This document shows positions 1 to 11,014 of a stretch of DNA of 64,000 bases, piece after piece. Source of the DNA: Nemertoderma westbladi (Eukaryota > Xenacoelomorpha > Nemertodermatida > Nemertodermatidae); NCBI GenBank assembly GCA_032718475.1, contig JAUCBJ010008853.1, positions 1 to 64,000 on the forward strand, in the 5' to 3' direction. The stretch's first letter is position 1; every line of letters starts with the position of its first letter. A program made the position numbers and the translations under genes. The notes beneath the pieces were generated by a model. That model was not told the origin of the DNA and did no database searches. It saw only the letters and a list, made by a program, of their open reading frames with translations.

Positions 1-1
1 A

Positions 2-481
2 AACGTTAACCCTAATGATATAACCACATATCACCTGATCAATTTTATCCGTCAGGACCCTGAGTATGGCGACATTTTCGTGAACTCGCATCCTGAACTC
101 CAGGAAGTATCTCGGCGCCCATATGAATATCGAACCCGAGAACGCGAGCTGGAGAGAACCATTAAACCGAGAAAGTTCCTCACTACTCACGGTCCACCCA
201 CCGCTAGTGTCCAGACGACCCGTCAAGGACCCGTAGGAGCTGCTGTCCTGAGACGCGCTCTAAAGGCCATTAGACCTCACTCCACTGAGGTTTATATTAA
301 TCAACCAGGTACTTCGACCGGCGGGTATACCGATCGTAACCCTGCACCTTCTGATGCAATTATATTGCACCCTTCGCCTAGGAGCTACAGCCCTCCTCGT
401 AAAGTGGCTCGCCCCAAAGAGAAAATGACTCTTGCTAGCTTTAAAAAACTGCGTAAACGCCGCCCGCGCAAGAAAGACTAA
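2..481 (+). CDS. Accessory protein of copy A retroelement, C-terminal part
   Basis: The frame is open from the first bases of the window to a TAA at 479-481, so the true start lies outside. At least 159 residues are visible. The sequence is rich in Arg and Pro and ends in a strongly basic tail (KKLRKRRPRKKD). It sits between the missing pol region and the 3' LTR, where some retroelements carry an env or other third gene. No transmembrane segment or known domain is visible, so I do not call it env. The same C-terminal end occurs in copy B on the minus strand at about 8070-8230 (ending KKLRKRRLRKKD), which shows the frame is a genuine conserved part of the family. Nucleic-acid or nuclear targeting by the basic tail is inference only. 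Confidence 0.55.
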   Translation, partial: NVNPNDITTYHLINFIRQDPEYGDIFVNSHPELQEVSRRPYEYRTRERELERTIKPRKFLTTHGPPTASVQTTRQGPVGAAVLRRALKAIRPHSTEVYINQPGTSTGGYTDRNPAPSDAIILHPSPRSYSPPRKVARPKEKMTLASFKKLRKRRPRKKD

Positions 482-559
482 CTGTTTAGAGTATTTTTAT
501 ATTTTAGAAACTGTGATTTTGTATATTTTATAGACTTAAATCCCATTTTCTGGGAGCGG

Positions 560-1737
560 TGTAAAAGCTTTTGTGGGATAACTGATTCGTTTGCCTTGTT
601 GGCCAGTTCCCCCCCGGTCGCTAGAATACTCTCAAGGGGATCTATAGCTAAAATAGTGCAAGCTACCAGCTTATTGGCTGATTTGCTGTACGCAGGTATC
701 TGGGCTCTGTTTAATCGGACAACCAGCCTAGGAAGGTTGCGTCATAGCCTTGTTTTTGTATCTCCCAATAGAATTTGAGTTAGCCTTGATTTTGACCTAT
801 CACAGAGCTACTGAACTGAAATTTTCCTATCTCACTGCTCTTTCTCTGTGTTGAACGGGAGCTTCGTGGAATAAGGGTAGTTGGTATCATCGTATAGAGT
901 AGTAGTCACGAGTTTTTCAAAACCACGAAAGAACGGCTTTGTAGTGTTTTGTGCTTTCTGCTTTTTAGCTCAACACTAGTAGGTTTAATTATAAGGACAT
1001 ATATCCTTTAACTGGCTTTTAATCACTTGAATATCTCACTGCTAAAAATTACCTGCTCAATCAATGCTGTATACTGCTATTTGTTGTCGGTTATTCATTA
1101 TATTTGTTGATGAATTATTATATTGGAATAACGAGAAATAACCCCGAAAACCCAATATTCTTGATATACCGAAGGTAAGAGAGAAAGGTTACCAATAACG
1201 ATTGTGACTTATGTTAAAGTGGTTTGAAGTGAATCTAATGTTATTTGATAGACCCTACATGAGTCAGTCTGTGTTCCTTTTATATGTAACTAAAATCAGT
1301 GAAGATTGGCAGATTAGTGTGCATTATTGTGCAGCATTGTGTACGAGTGAGTCTGTTAAAGAAGCATTTCCTAAAGAATGCGCCATATATGTGAATTATA
1401 ATTAAGCCATATCGTTGTGAGTAGTTTAAGTCATAACTCTGTTTATATAAATAAAGCGCCACGTCCTAAAGGAACTGTTAATATTCCCTAAGGTGAATAG
1501 TATTGTCAGAGATTATATAATACTGTCAGTCGAATAATACATTAGGCTTACATAGCAATAAAATTAAACCGTCGAACCCAATCTCCCGGGAATATCCAGC
1601 GGGTGAATGATCGCGCACAGATTGGTTTCGACTAGTGTAGTGAATCAAATACTTGTCATAGGCTAAAAAGCGATTTAATATCTAGAAGACATCTTAATTT
1701 GGTGGATTAAACTGCCAAAGGTCTGAAAGCGCGAACA
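560..1737 (+). repeat. 3' LTR of copy A
   Basis: The 1178-bp LTR begins TGTAAAAGC and ends GCGAACA, so it has the usual TG...CA ends. It matches the minus-strand LTRs of copy B along its length with scattered substitutions and indels. Short open frames inside it are also found in the copy B LTRs and are not genes. Confidence 0.85.
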
Positions 1738-1824
1738 TTGCTGTCTGATTGGTAAACCTGAACTAACTGTAATATTTCGATATTCTGTTTATATACGATA
1801 TTCTGTATATATTCTGTACATAAT

Positions 1825-2383
1825 ATGGCTTATTGCGTTGTCATCTTCACGGGCCCGGATGGCGTTGAGGAAGTTGCAACAATATGTAGTGGATGGTTGT
1901 CGGCCGATGGACTTACATCAGCATATCCCATAAACACTAAACTTGCATCCAAGGCGCTGAGGGAGTCGTTACGTGCTGGTGACACTGCAGTTGGGCAATG
2001 GGGATCTTGGCCTTGCACATTTATTCGAAACTCTGCAAAGGTATTTTAACGGTAGTATACTGATAATTAGATAGGATCATCGTATACGAATATCTAACAA
2101 TCTAATAATTATTAATTCAAATAATAATTATTACAGTAGTGTAGACTAAATTTCAATGTTAATAATATTTTTCAGATGATCTTTGGCAGCTAAGGCAATA
2201 GAGGAGCGCGTTGTCTGTGAGGGTTCGGACATTGCAAGTTTCTAGCGATCAAGTTGGGTATTCCATTGGTATCGCAACACGATTCAGAGGAAAGAAACGG
2301 GTTGCGGTTGGAAATGAGAGCGATACAATGGATGAAGAAACAGCTGGAGTTCGACAGGACATTCAGTGCACTAGCAGCAGCAG
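1825..2383 (+). CDS. Possible two exons of an unrecognised gene
   Basis: A frame starts at ATG 1825 and reads about 71 residues with balanced composition (for example WLSADGLTSAYPINTKLASK). It reaches a donor-like AAG|GTATTT at 2039/2040. A second coding-like segment, 2176-2383, follows a good acceptor (TATTTTTCAG) and ends at a donor-like CAG|GTAAAA. The first segment resembles the N-terminal piece of invertebrate proteins of the 'Val-Val-x-Phe ... Trp-Leu/Val ... Asp-Gly' kind that precede BEN or transposase-like regions; this resemblance is by eye only. Direct joining at these sites puts a stop early in exon 2, so the gene may be decayed or the splice choice may be wrong. No downstream exon was found. 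Confidence 0.3.
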
Positions 2384-2483
2384 GTAAAATTTATATCTTA
2401 TTATTGTTCTCATTACCAATAATTAGTACAGTACATTCGAATTATTATGTAATAACTATTTACATACTTCTGTGTAAAGTAGC

Positions 2484-2578
2484 ACTTTACAGTGTGATGA
2501 TCCGAGTGGCTTTGTTACACGAACGAACGATAATGAGTGAGTGAAAATAAAGCCACGTGGATCAGAACACTGTAAAGT
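2484..2578. repeat. Imperfect 30-nt inverted repeat
   Basis: Two 30-nt arms, 2484-2513 and 2549-2578, are reverse complements with about four mismatches, around a 35-nt loop. The ends (ACTTTACAGTG and CACTGTAAAGT) look like a short terminal inverted repeat, as in a small MITE. No flanking target duplication was seen. Confidence 0.5.
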
Positions 2579-2624
2579 ACTTTGCAACAAGTATGTATGT
2601 AGTTTTATGGAGTATATAGTATGG

Positions 2625-2790
2625 CACATTCACAAGAATGCTACGCCGGGTTCATTGTGTCAAGTACAATGCACACATCTCCAACCAGACACTATATAAC
2701 ATTGGAGGTGTCTCATTGGTTCCCCCAAGCTTGACACTAGAACAAAATCGCCTCCGCTTTGCAGGACATTGCTTTCGCCGTGAGGACCAA
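2625..2790 (+). mobile_element. LINE 3' fragment (RT C-terminal region)
   Basis: This stretch is nearly the same as 23330-23475, which encodes the RILRRVHCVKYNA... region typical of the C-terminal end of RTE/CR1-type LINE ORF2. Only the short segment from the 'tyrosine-rich/Arg-rich' region onward remains, and it is not open in one frame. It is a dead fragment. Confidence 0.6.
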
Positions 2791-2797
2791 ATTAATT

Positions 2798-2880
2798 TAT
2801 GGTCGACCAAAAAATAATTTATGGTCAACCAAAAAATAATTTATAGTCGACCAAAAATTAATTTATGGTCGACCATAAAT
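2798..2880. repeat. Short tandem repeat, about 22-bp unit, 4 copies
   Basis: The unit is close to AATTTATGGTCGACCAAAAA and is repeated four times with point changes. GTCGAC in the unit is itself palindromic. No gene is visible here. Confidence 0.7.
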
Positions 2881-2964
2881 TATGACGTCATGGAGAACTT
2901 CTGAAAAAAAAATTCAATTAATTAGCAAAGATCAGCCACCGTACAAACCTCCCATATTACAAGA

Positions 2965-3345
2965 TGTTATACTGTAGCCTGTCCCAGTCCCACCTGTTAC
3001 TAATTGTCCCACCCTATTGCCATGTTTTGAAGGGGGGCAGGCGGGACAAGTCAAGTCCCACCTGTTACCGTGTTTTGATGGGGTACAGGCAGGACATGTC
3101 CCACCTGTTACTAGATTTCACTGCTATTTTCTCCCTGATACCGTGGTAGTTACACATTTCATTGAGTCTCATAGAATTAATTGATATTGATATTAAAAGT
3201 TTTATTATTAGTTCTTTTTACTAATTTGATATTTATCCGTTTTAAAACAATGTTTTATCTGTTTTAACACAATGTTTATCTGTTTTACCACAATGTTTAT
3301 CTGTTTTAACACAATGTTTATCTGTTTTAACTCAATTTTTTCCGT
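2965..3345. repeat. Two clusters of short iterated motifs
   Basis: 2965-3130 repeats GTCCCACCTGTTAC and a related TGTTTTGA-GGGG-CAGG-GGGAC block. 3238-3345 is a tandem repeat of about 22 bp (CTGTTTTAACACAATGTTTAT), about five copies. There is no coding signal. Confidence 0.65.
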
Positions 3346-3702
3346 TTTAGGCGGGGTAGCTCTATTGTTTTTGGGTTAAGCCCCGCCAGGGTCCACTCAG
3401 ACTTTCAATCTACTGGGGTCGATAAAATGAGTTAAATTACTGGGAGCAAATCTTGGGATAGGATTAGCGTAGCGCCCAACCCTGCCCTCGGGTGCATACT
3501 TGCCATAATTACTGTAGAGCTGTTTTAGTACAGATGGATACCGATGGATGCTGGATCTAGTACTGTTTATTGAACTATTGATTATCGCTATTCGACTGTA
3601 GGACAGTGTATTGAACTATGGATTAACGCATATAATATAATACTAATAAACTAATAATTAATAATTATAAATTAATTTAATTAAAATATATGTATAATCA
3701 GT

Positions 3703-4045
3703 TTATCGGAGGTGGTCGTAGAGGTTTCTGCGTAATAGATCATTCAGTTGCACCTTGGAAACAGGCTCCAATCGCTCCGTTAATTCTCTCCACCATCTTT
3801 CAATTTTATTATTTGTGGATGGGCCGTAAATTACGCCATCAGTTGGATCGTCGAAAATACCAACTCTGATGATGATAAAGCTGCATGTAATGTGGCAGCT
3901 TTTCCCGTTTCCGTACCTCTGTCGAAACGGACGAAAACCGGAAGGCCTTAAAATATAAATTCCCAACAACATGGGGATTGGAGTTGGAATAAATAACTCT
4001 ACACAATAGGGTTTTCCTCGAAAATGTATCTAAACATCCGTACAT
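3703..4045 (-). pseudogene. Integrase-core (rva_4-like) relic
   Basis: Two overlapping minus-strand frames give the two ends of an invertebrate integrase-core domain. The first is YGCLDTFSRKTLL followed by YSNSNPHVVG, matching the 'IDGFSR ... SNNDP.V' start of this family. The second is YGPSTNNKIERWWREL, matching the 'GPSTxNQRIExWW' end. The middle, with the catalytic Asp and the GTEN-like motif, is shortened, and a frameshift lies near 3930-3970. The family is found in multicopy, probably transposon-derived genes of marine invertebrates. Upstream exons are not visible; the next sequence is a LINE fragment. Confidence 0.6.
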
Positions 4046-4080
4046 AGGCCTACCTATATGTGTACTAGGATATATGTGTA

Positions 4081-4690
4081 CTAGGCAGTAGTTTCTACAG
4101 TAGGCAGTAGTTTCCTTCTTTTACGAGTTGCATAGACCATGTAGTGATCACTTATTTTCTCTTTGACTACACCGTAGTTATTGATCAAGCTGCAGTTTGA
4201 AACAAACACATGATTGATGATGGTTGCCGTATTCGATGTGACGCGGGTTGGTTCCATTATGAGTTGGTTCATTCCATGGGAGAGCCTGTGAATGACAGTA
4301 GTTTCTTTAGCTCAGTATCGATACCGGGGGTAGTTAATGGATATTTATTGAGTGACATTGTTTTAGAATTTACAACAGGAGTCATGTCAATGTTAGTGTC
4401 GCCCATTATAATAACTTCATTATATCTTGAGAAATCTAGACATGTTTCTAGGTTCTCAAACAGCAGTGTGTCTGCCTCAGGCCTGTAAACCGCTCCAATA
4501 AGCAAAGGCTTGATATCTGGGAGAAATAATTCTCCAACTAACATCTCGGACTGTGTGGACTTCGATGACTCGAGCTCGATGAAGTTCAGTCTATCATGCA
4601 CATATATGACTATACCACCTCCATCGCGTTCAGGTCTATCTCGTCTAAAGGTGTTATAAGAGTGAACGCAGAATTGTACAGTAATATTGT
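4081..4690 (-). pseudogene. LINE endonuclease (EEP) fragment
   Basis: The minus strand encodes a CR1/L2-type apurinic-like endonuclease: YNTFRRDRPERDGGG then GAVYRPEAD, IIMGDTNID, EPTRVTSNTATIINHV and ISDHYMVY. The order of motifs matches an exonuclease-endonuclease-phosphatase domain, with the GDxN and SDH catalytic motifs present. The first part runs 4690-4269 and the rest shifts frame at about 4270. The N-terminus, the RT domain and the 3' end are missing, so this is a truncated, inactive copy. Confidence 0.75.
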
Positions 4691-4911
4691 GGATAGACAG
4701 GATTGATTTACAGCAGATATTTTAGATATGTTTCGAAAACGAAAATATTTAATATTGCATCGTTATAAATTCAATAATATTGCACATCATAATAATATAT
4801 TGAAGAACTTGTAACATGCAATTAATATTGCAGTTACAGTAGTTATGTTATGGGAGTACAAATTAAAGACCTAATAACCAACACCTTAAGACCAAAGACC
4901 CCACAAAAGTA

Positions 4912-5815
4912 AGACCCCCCCTTCCCCGTCCTGGTACAAAAGTAAATCCCCATGGTACGAAAGTAAGACCTCTCAGGTACAAAAGTAAGACCCCCATGGT
5001 ACAAATGTATGACCCTTCCAGGTACAAATGTAAGACCTCCCAGGTACAAAAGTAAGACCCCCCTGGTACAAAAGTATGAACCCTCCAGGTACAAAATTAA
5101 GACCTCCCAGGTACAAAAGTATGACCCCTCCAGGTACAAAAGTAAGACCTCACAGGTACAAAAGTATCACCCCTCCAGGTACAAAAGTACTGTAAGACCT
5201 CCCTGGTACAAAAGTAAGACCCCCCCCCCCCCACTCAGGTACAAATAACAAATGTAAGACACCCCAGGTACAAAAGTAGGGTAAGACCCCCAGGGACAAA
5301 ATTAAGTCCCCCTGGTAGAAAAGTAAAACCCCCCTGGTACAAAAGTATGACCCCTCCTGGTACAAAAGTAAGACCCCCTGGTACAAAAGTATGACCCCTC
5401 CAGGTACAAAGGTAAGACCCCCTGGTACAAAAGTATGACCCCCCCCAGGTACAAAAGTAAGACCTCACAGGTACAAAAGTATCACCCCTCCAGGTACAAA
5501 AGTACTGTAAGACCTCCCTGGTACAAAAGTAAGACCCCCCCCCCACTCAGGTACAAATAACAAATGTAAGACACCCCAGGTACAAAAGTAGGGTAAGACC
5601 CCCAGGGACAAAATTAAGTCCCCCTGGTAGAAAAGTAAAACCCCCCTGGTACAAAAGTATGACCCCTCCTGGTACAAAAGTAAGACCCCCCTGGTACAAA
5701 AGTATGACCCCTCCAAGTACAAAAGTAAGACTCCTCTGGAACAAAAGAAAGACCCCCTAGTACAAAAGTAAGAGCCCCCCCCCCCCAGGTACAAAAGTAA
5801 GACCCCAAGGTACAT
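4912..5815. repeat. Minisatellite, unit about 22 bp (GGTACAAAAGTAAGACCCC)
   Basis: About 40 units of GGTACAAAAGT-A-GACCCCCCT with variable C runs. A longer block of about 315 bp is duplicated (block at 5146-5440 repeated from 5461), so there is a higher-order repeat. The minus-strand open frames full of SYFCTRG-like peptides are a by-product of the repeat and are not genes. The sequence also includes C runs of 9-14. Confidence 0.9.
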
Positions 5816-5936
5816 CTTGAGTGATAGTTGCATGACACTGAATTACAACACTACTGTATATTCCGGGGGACCTGGTGTAATAAATATTAACGTGACTAAA
5901 TTACTGTACATTAAAATTTTCTATACAAGAATGTTT

Positions 5937-6235
5937 CTATTTAACCAATGTCAGACGTTTCAAAATAACGTTAAAATCTATGTTAAAATCCAACGTAATT
6001 TTTACGTTTGGGTTTAGTGATTTATGTACATGATTGAATTTTACCAATGTAGACGTTACAAAATAACGTTACAAATCTACTGTATGTTAAAATTCAACAT
6101 TTATTTAACGTTTGGGTTTAGTCAGTTTTGTACATGATTAAATTTAACCAATATCAGACGTTTCAAAATAACGTTAAAAATTGATGTTAAAATTCAACCT
6201 CAGTTTAACGTTTGGGTTTAGTTGATTATAAACAT
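5937..6235. repeat. Tandem repeat, about 100-bp unit, 3 copies
   Basis: Three diverged copies share ACCAATGTCAGACGTTTCAAAATAACGTTAAAA, then a TTTAACGTTTGGGTTTAGT block and a TGTACATGATTAAAT block. Unit starts are near 5939, 6040 and 6142. No coding potential was seen. 6236-6490 is AT-rich with nothing recognisable. Confidence 0.75.
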
Positions 6236-6491
6236 GTACTGTAGTTTGTAAACGATTATAAGAAGTTAGAAAACGTTTGTTCTTAAGTTATTTTTATAAC
6301 TTTATTTTTCTAACCTAAAACAGACTAAAGTCTAACGTTAGATTAGCGTAATTAACGTAAAATGTTTGCAGGGTACCGATTTGGACCTAACGCTATTTCT
6401 GTACTTTACCCCTGCTCTGCTACACTAACCCTAGGCATATACAGCACGACAGCTACACACTACACGCCTCTATCAGTCTACGGTATCTGTC

Positions 6492-6519
6492 TAATAATAA
6501 TAATAATAATAATAATAAA
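6492..6519. repeat. (TAA)n microsatellite
   Basis: Nine or so perfect TAA units. From here to the LTR at 6771 nothing else is visible. Confidence 0.9.
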
Positions 6520-6770
6520 TTCTTTTATTCCCAAAACTTCAAATATGTAAAATAATTGAAGGCAGCGTGGCCCTGGCTGATAATTTATGGGAATAAGCGT
6601 CATGTATGGCAGACAAATCCTTGACCTACACTAATTACATTACTGTGTATCCACTGGAGTCATATTGATGTTATACATACATACCCAATACATTGGCGCG
6701 TAGACACACACACACCCCATACTTACAATTTGATTGTTAATATTTATAATCCATACATATGGAACAACTG

Positions 6771-7991
6771 TGTTCGCGCTTTCAGACCTTTGGCAGTTTA
6801 ACCCACCAAATTAAGATGTCTTCCAGATATTAAATCGGTTTTTAGTCTATGACAAGTATTTGATTCACTACACTAGTCGAAACCAATCTGTGCGCGATCA
6901 TTCACCCGCTGGATATTCCCGGGAGATTGGGTTCGACGGTTTAATTTTATTGCTATGTAAGCCTAATGTATTATTCGACTGACAGTATTATATAATCTCT
7001 GACAATATTATTCACCTTCGGGAATATTAACAGTTCCTTTAGGACGTGGCGCTTTATCTATATAAACAGAGTTATGACTTAAACTACTCACAACGATATG
7101 GCTTAATTATAATTCACATATATGGCGCATTCTTTAGGAATGCTTCTTTAACAGACTCACTCATACACAATGCTGCACAATACTGCACACTAATCTGCCG
7201 ATCTTCACTGATTTTAGTCACATATAAAAGGAACACAGACTGACTCATGTAGGGTCTATCAAATAACATTAGATTCACTTCAAACCACTTTAACATAAGT
7301 CACAATCGTTTATCTGTAACCTTTCTCTCTTACCTTCGGTACATCAAGAATATTGGGTTTCGGGGTTATTTCTCGTTATTCCAATATAATAATTCATCAA
7401 CCATATTATGAAGAACTGACAGTAAATAGCAGTATAAAACAACAACTGAACACTGATTGTTATGAGTTTGCAATGTTTCAGCAGTCAGTATGTATGATCA
7501 GTTAGCAGTGATTCCATGAGTTTGATCGGTATGTCAGTTAAAGGATATATGCTCTTATAATTAAACCTACTAGTGTAAGACTAAAAACTGAAAACACGGA
7601 GGTGCCAAAAGCCGGTTCTTAGGCTCTGGGCAAAAACATAACACTGAACTACTGAGTTTCTGTATATACCTTCAACACAGAGACAACAAACGCTCTGATT
7701 GGTCAACCTGAACAACGAGAGAACAGAGAAACAAAGAAACGTCGACGTGGCAATATCAGCTGCTAGCCGTCGTCATGGTAGCGACACTGTTTTCAAGAGT
7801 ATCGAGCTTTTACGTCACGGAATTACGGATTATGTCCTCTAAAGTACAAATACAGAAGAAATAGCTTTTATGTCCGCTAAAACACCAGTACAGCAAGGAC
7901 ACGGCCTTTTTATGCCTGGTAAACCAACTACAGAGTATTTTACGGGAAAAATAAGGAAAAATAACCGGACAATTCAGCAAAAGCTTTTACA
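6771..7991 (-). repeat. 3' LTR of copy B
   Basis: 1221 bp, with ends TGTAAAAGC...GCGAACA read on the minus strand. The AACTG target duplication abuts it at 6766-6770. It is identical to the 5' LTR except for two bases. Confidence 0.92.
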
Positions 7992-7999
7992 CCGCTCCC
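7992..7999 (-). other. Polypurine tract of copy B
   Basis: On the minus strand GGGAGCGG lies directly before the LTR's first TG. The identical tract abuts the 3' LTR of copy A (552-559), which supports this as the plus-strand primer site. Confidence 0.6.
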
Positions 8000-8069
8000 A
8001 GAAAATGGGATTTTCAGTCTATAAAATATAAAAATCACAGTTTCTAAAACATAAAGATACTCTAAACAG

Positions 8070-9356
8070 TTAGTCTTTCTTACGCAGACGGCGTTTACGC
8101 AGTTTTTTGAGGCTAGCAAGAGTCTTTTTCTCTTTGGGGGGAGCCACTTTACTAGGAGGGCCATAACTCCTGGGTGAAGGGTGCAATATGATTGCATCAG
8201 AAGGTGTAGGATTGTGGTCGGGGTATACGCCGTTTCGATATGCTTCTCCTCGAGCTGATTTTCCTCCGCTCGTAGCTGGATACGTTCATCCAAAAACTCT
8301 CGCAGAGAATGGGGTTGTCTAAGTGCGATATCTTCTTAGAGATTCTGGATTTCACAATCGAACTGAGATAAAGACAATTCGTTTATCGCTTGGACTTGCT
8401 GTTATAACTTACGTTTATCTGAACAAACGTAGGTTTCCTTTCTGATCTTTGTAGAATAGCGTTTAACTCGTTTGGTACAACGTTCTCCGCCACTCTGGTG
8501 ACAGGTTATATCGTGTCAAGCCGGGACGATGGTAAGGGTTAAACGGCGATATTAAATGTCCGCGTCACAATCCGGCTAGGTAAGATAGGCGGCTAGCTAG
8601 AAATCACTGTCGGAGTGTTACCGATTAATTGTTAGGGTAGCACTAGATCTTTGAACAGTGAATACAGTCCGCGAGGATCCGCGACATCACCAGGATCGCA
8701 GGTCTGAGGTCCAACTAAGGAATGAGGAGGTTTGACCGAGTATTCCGGGACTCTGATCGTAGGTTTACTCCAGGATCGTTCGAGCCGAGTGAGCATAGGT
8801 GATACGTCAACAAGTTTCGGTTTACGTGGATGTTTATGTCTTTCCGTTTATTAGTTGGGTCTAGGGCGTTTATCGTAATAATACCAAAGACGCACGTCTG
8901 GTAGGGTAAACGCGGGTGATATTTGTTTGTTGTTACAATGCTTCTATCAAGAATTCCAAATATACGTTGGAGTTACCGCGTCCATTTGTTTCTTTAGTGT
9001 CTTTTCTTTCGAGTCGATTTCGAATAGAATTTTCGCATTCGAATTTCAGTTTATGGTTCCGACTCCGCTGGGCAGGATATATAGTCGACATAGTCCGTAT
9101 TGTGTAAATCGATAGGATGACCAGTAGTTAAGAAGCCCATATACGTACCATTACGCTGCGTATATCGAGCAGCGAATTTTCTATAGTCCAACTCACGCGT
9201 GAGCTGCTCTTGGGACATTGGCGGTTCGATATAACGACCATCGTCCTCCGCAGCAGTTGGACTAACGTCGCCGCGTATTAAGCTATCAACAAACGCTTGT
9301 AAAAGTAGAGTATATCGCTCCCCGATACCAAGACCATCTTCTATCAACTCCGTCAT
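8070..9356 (-). pseudogene. Decayed accessory gene of copy B
   Basis: Three coding-like pieces lie in order on the minus strand. 9356-9051 has an ATG and 101 residues (TELIEDGLGIGERYTLLLQA...). About 8825-8620 is a Pro-rich open stretch (KPTIRVPEYSVKPPHSLVGP). About 8230-8070 ends KKLRKRRLRKKD and matches the C-terminus of the frame at 2-481 in copy A. Stops and frameshifts separate the pieces. The gene would have been roughly 430 codons between the pol remnant and the 3' LTR. No known domain, signal peptide or membrane helix is visible. Its function is unknown. Confidence 0.45.
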
Positions 9357-10189
9357 ATCTGCTATATATGAGTTTATCCATATTATAATGAGTTTATATT
9401 CAGGCTAGCGAGCGTCGCTGCCTACTCCAATTAACCCCCGGACAGTACGAGATCCTCAGCGCCGATGTGTCGTCGCCGCTGTACTTTCGCCAACGACGTA
9501 GCCGCACAACGACAACGACAACCGACACAAGTCACTCGACTGTCCGTCCCAAAGACTTAGATGTACTTCAGGTTTTCCTTGGAGAGTTAGGTTACTTTTA
9601 CGATTGCGACTAGCTACTGTAAACACACCTTAGCAGTAACATTCACCTATAAACTCACAAATACCACACACACAACTTGTCACAAATTACACACATTCGG
9701 GCCATTTGTCCGTTAGTCAATGCCTTCCAGAATGTCACTGTATTATTATGTATCCTTGGATACTAGTAGTGCGCTATTTATTCCCTATGCTATTCAATGG
9801 GACAAGCTTTCTATTGTTCTTTTAACTCAATTCTAATTCTAGCGTGGTTGTTGCTATGGTGACATTATGCAAAGCTAGCGGTAGAATTAGGGTGATTCCA
9901 ATGCATACAGATCTGGGATGTTATTTAATAGTAATTCTTTAATAGTCAATGTCCTGTTTTATACATGACTTTAAGAATTTTATCGGCTATTAACTATGTT
10001 TGGGAGACTTTCGTACACGTCATACGCATAATAAGATAAATCTCCGCTCCCTTGATCTATTAATTAATGGAATTTTGGGAACTGTTATAAATTGCGTAAA
10101 ATGGCAATTTATTAAATTCATTAAAAGGCATGAATTTAAATTTATTCCCTGAAATTTTATTATTTGATAATTAAATGGACATATTTTGA

Positions 10190-10470
10190 TTCTAGAACAT
10201 GTCTAGGGGCACAAGATCCTTAATTCTAAGAAATTGTCTCTTTAAGAATATCGGTAAATGCTACGATATCTTAATTGACTAGAATTGTTGAAGGATCTGA
10301 ATTTTACAGATTTTGACTTATTTGATTTGTAAATATTAACTAATTAATATTTGAGATGGGCACCGATTTATTCCAGAACTTGTCTGGGGACGTTAACCAC
10401 TGATTCTAGAATTTGTCTTTCAAGTATATCGGTGGGTGCCGCGATATCTTAATCGACTAGAATTACAGAT
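10190..10470. repeat. Spacer of copy B with a diverged direct repeat of about 181 bp
   Basis: The block AGAACATGTCTAGGGG ... ATATCTTAATTGACTAGAATT at 10194-10285 recurs in diverged form at 10376-10465. The whole stretch 9357-11014 between the main frame and the accessory gene holds no supported gene and is AT-rich. Confidence 0.6.
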
Positions 10471-11014
10471 GGTCAAAGGGTTTAACAGATTTATTTTGCG
10501 TTATACGCTACTGTTAAAGGGACATCACGCTACTATATGTATTATTTAATATACGGTATGAGAGCAATATCGCACGAAGCAATGTCAGTGTGAAGAGGCA
10601 AGTCGTTTCCAAGGTCTACCCAGAGCTTGGTTTAGCCGAGACACGAGGATCTGAACTTTGCATTCCTAATACTCTGCCTACCAATAATACTTAAATATAG
10701 TAGTGGCTTTATTGTACTTTAATAAGTACGGACATTTCATCTTACTGTAGTCACGTATTTATAATATGATACGGACAGTAAGGAAAGAGGAAAAGAATTA
10801 TTTCTTGCCGTCGCATTAAATATAATATATACGTAATTAAGTAATAAACGCGAATATATATTGCACTAATCTACTAAATAATCGCTAAAATAACATTCTA
10901 CTGAATAAAATTAAAGAAAACGATTATAATAAAATTACATAGTAATACATACAGAAATATAAAAATAATAAAATAATATAAAATAATAGAGTCACACACC
11001 CACTCCATATGTTG

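Larger units (their letters stand above)
1..1737 (+). mobile_element. LTR retrotransposon copy A, 3' end only
   Basis: This is the 3' part of an LTR element that enters from the left edge. It has the end of an accessory reading frame (2-481), a short purine-rich tract (GGGAGCGG) directly before the LTR, and a complete 3' LTR (560-1737). The same LTR occurs twice more in the window on the opposite strand (6771-7991 and 17305-18525), which identifies the family. Copy A is visibly more diverged from the copy B LTRs than those are from each other and is about 43 bp shorter. The 5' half lies outside the window, so its target duplication cannot be checked. Confidence 0.85.

Noticed and set aside
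1211-1405. 60-65-codon frames inside the LTRs (also 7114-7296 and 17648-17830)
   Set aside because: They are short, overlap on both strands, and lack consistent conservation between copy A and copy B.
4843-5838. Overlapping minus-strand frames rich in SYFCTRG/GVLLLY
   Set aside because: By-products of the GGTACAAAAGT minisatellite; all frames look alike and share the repeat period.
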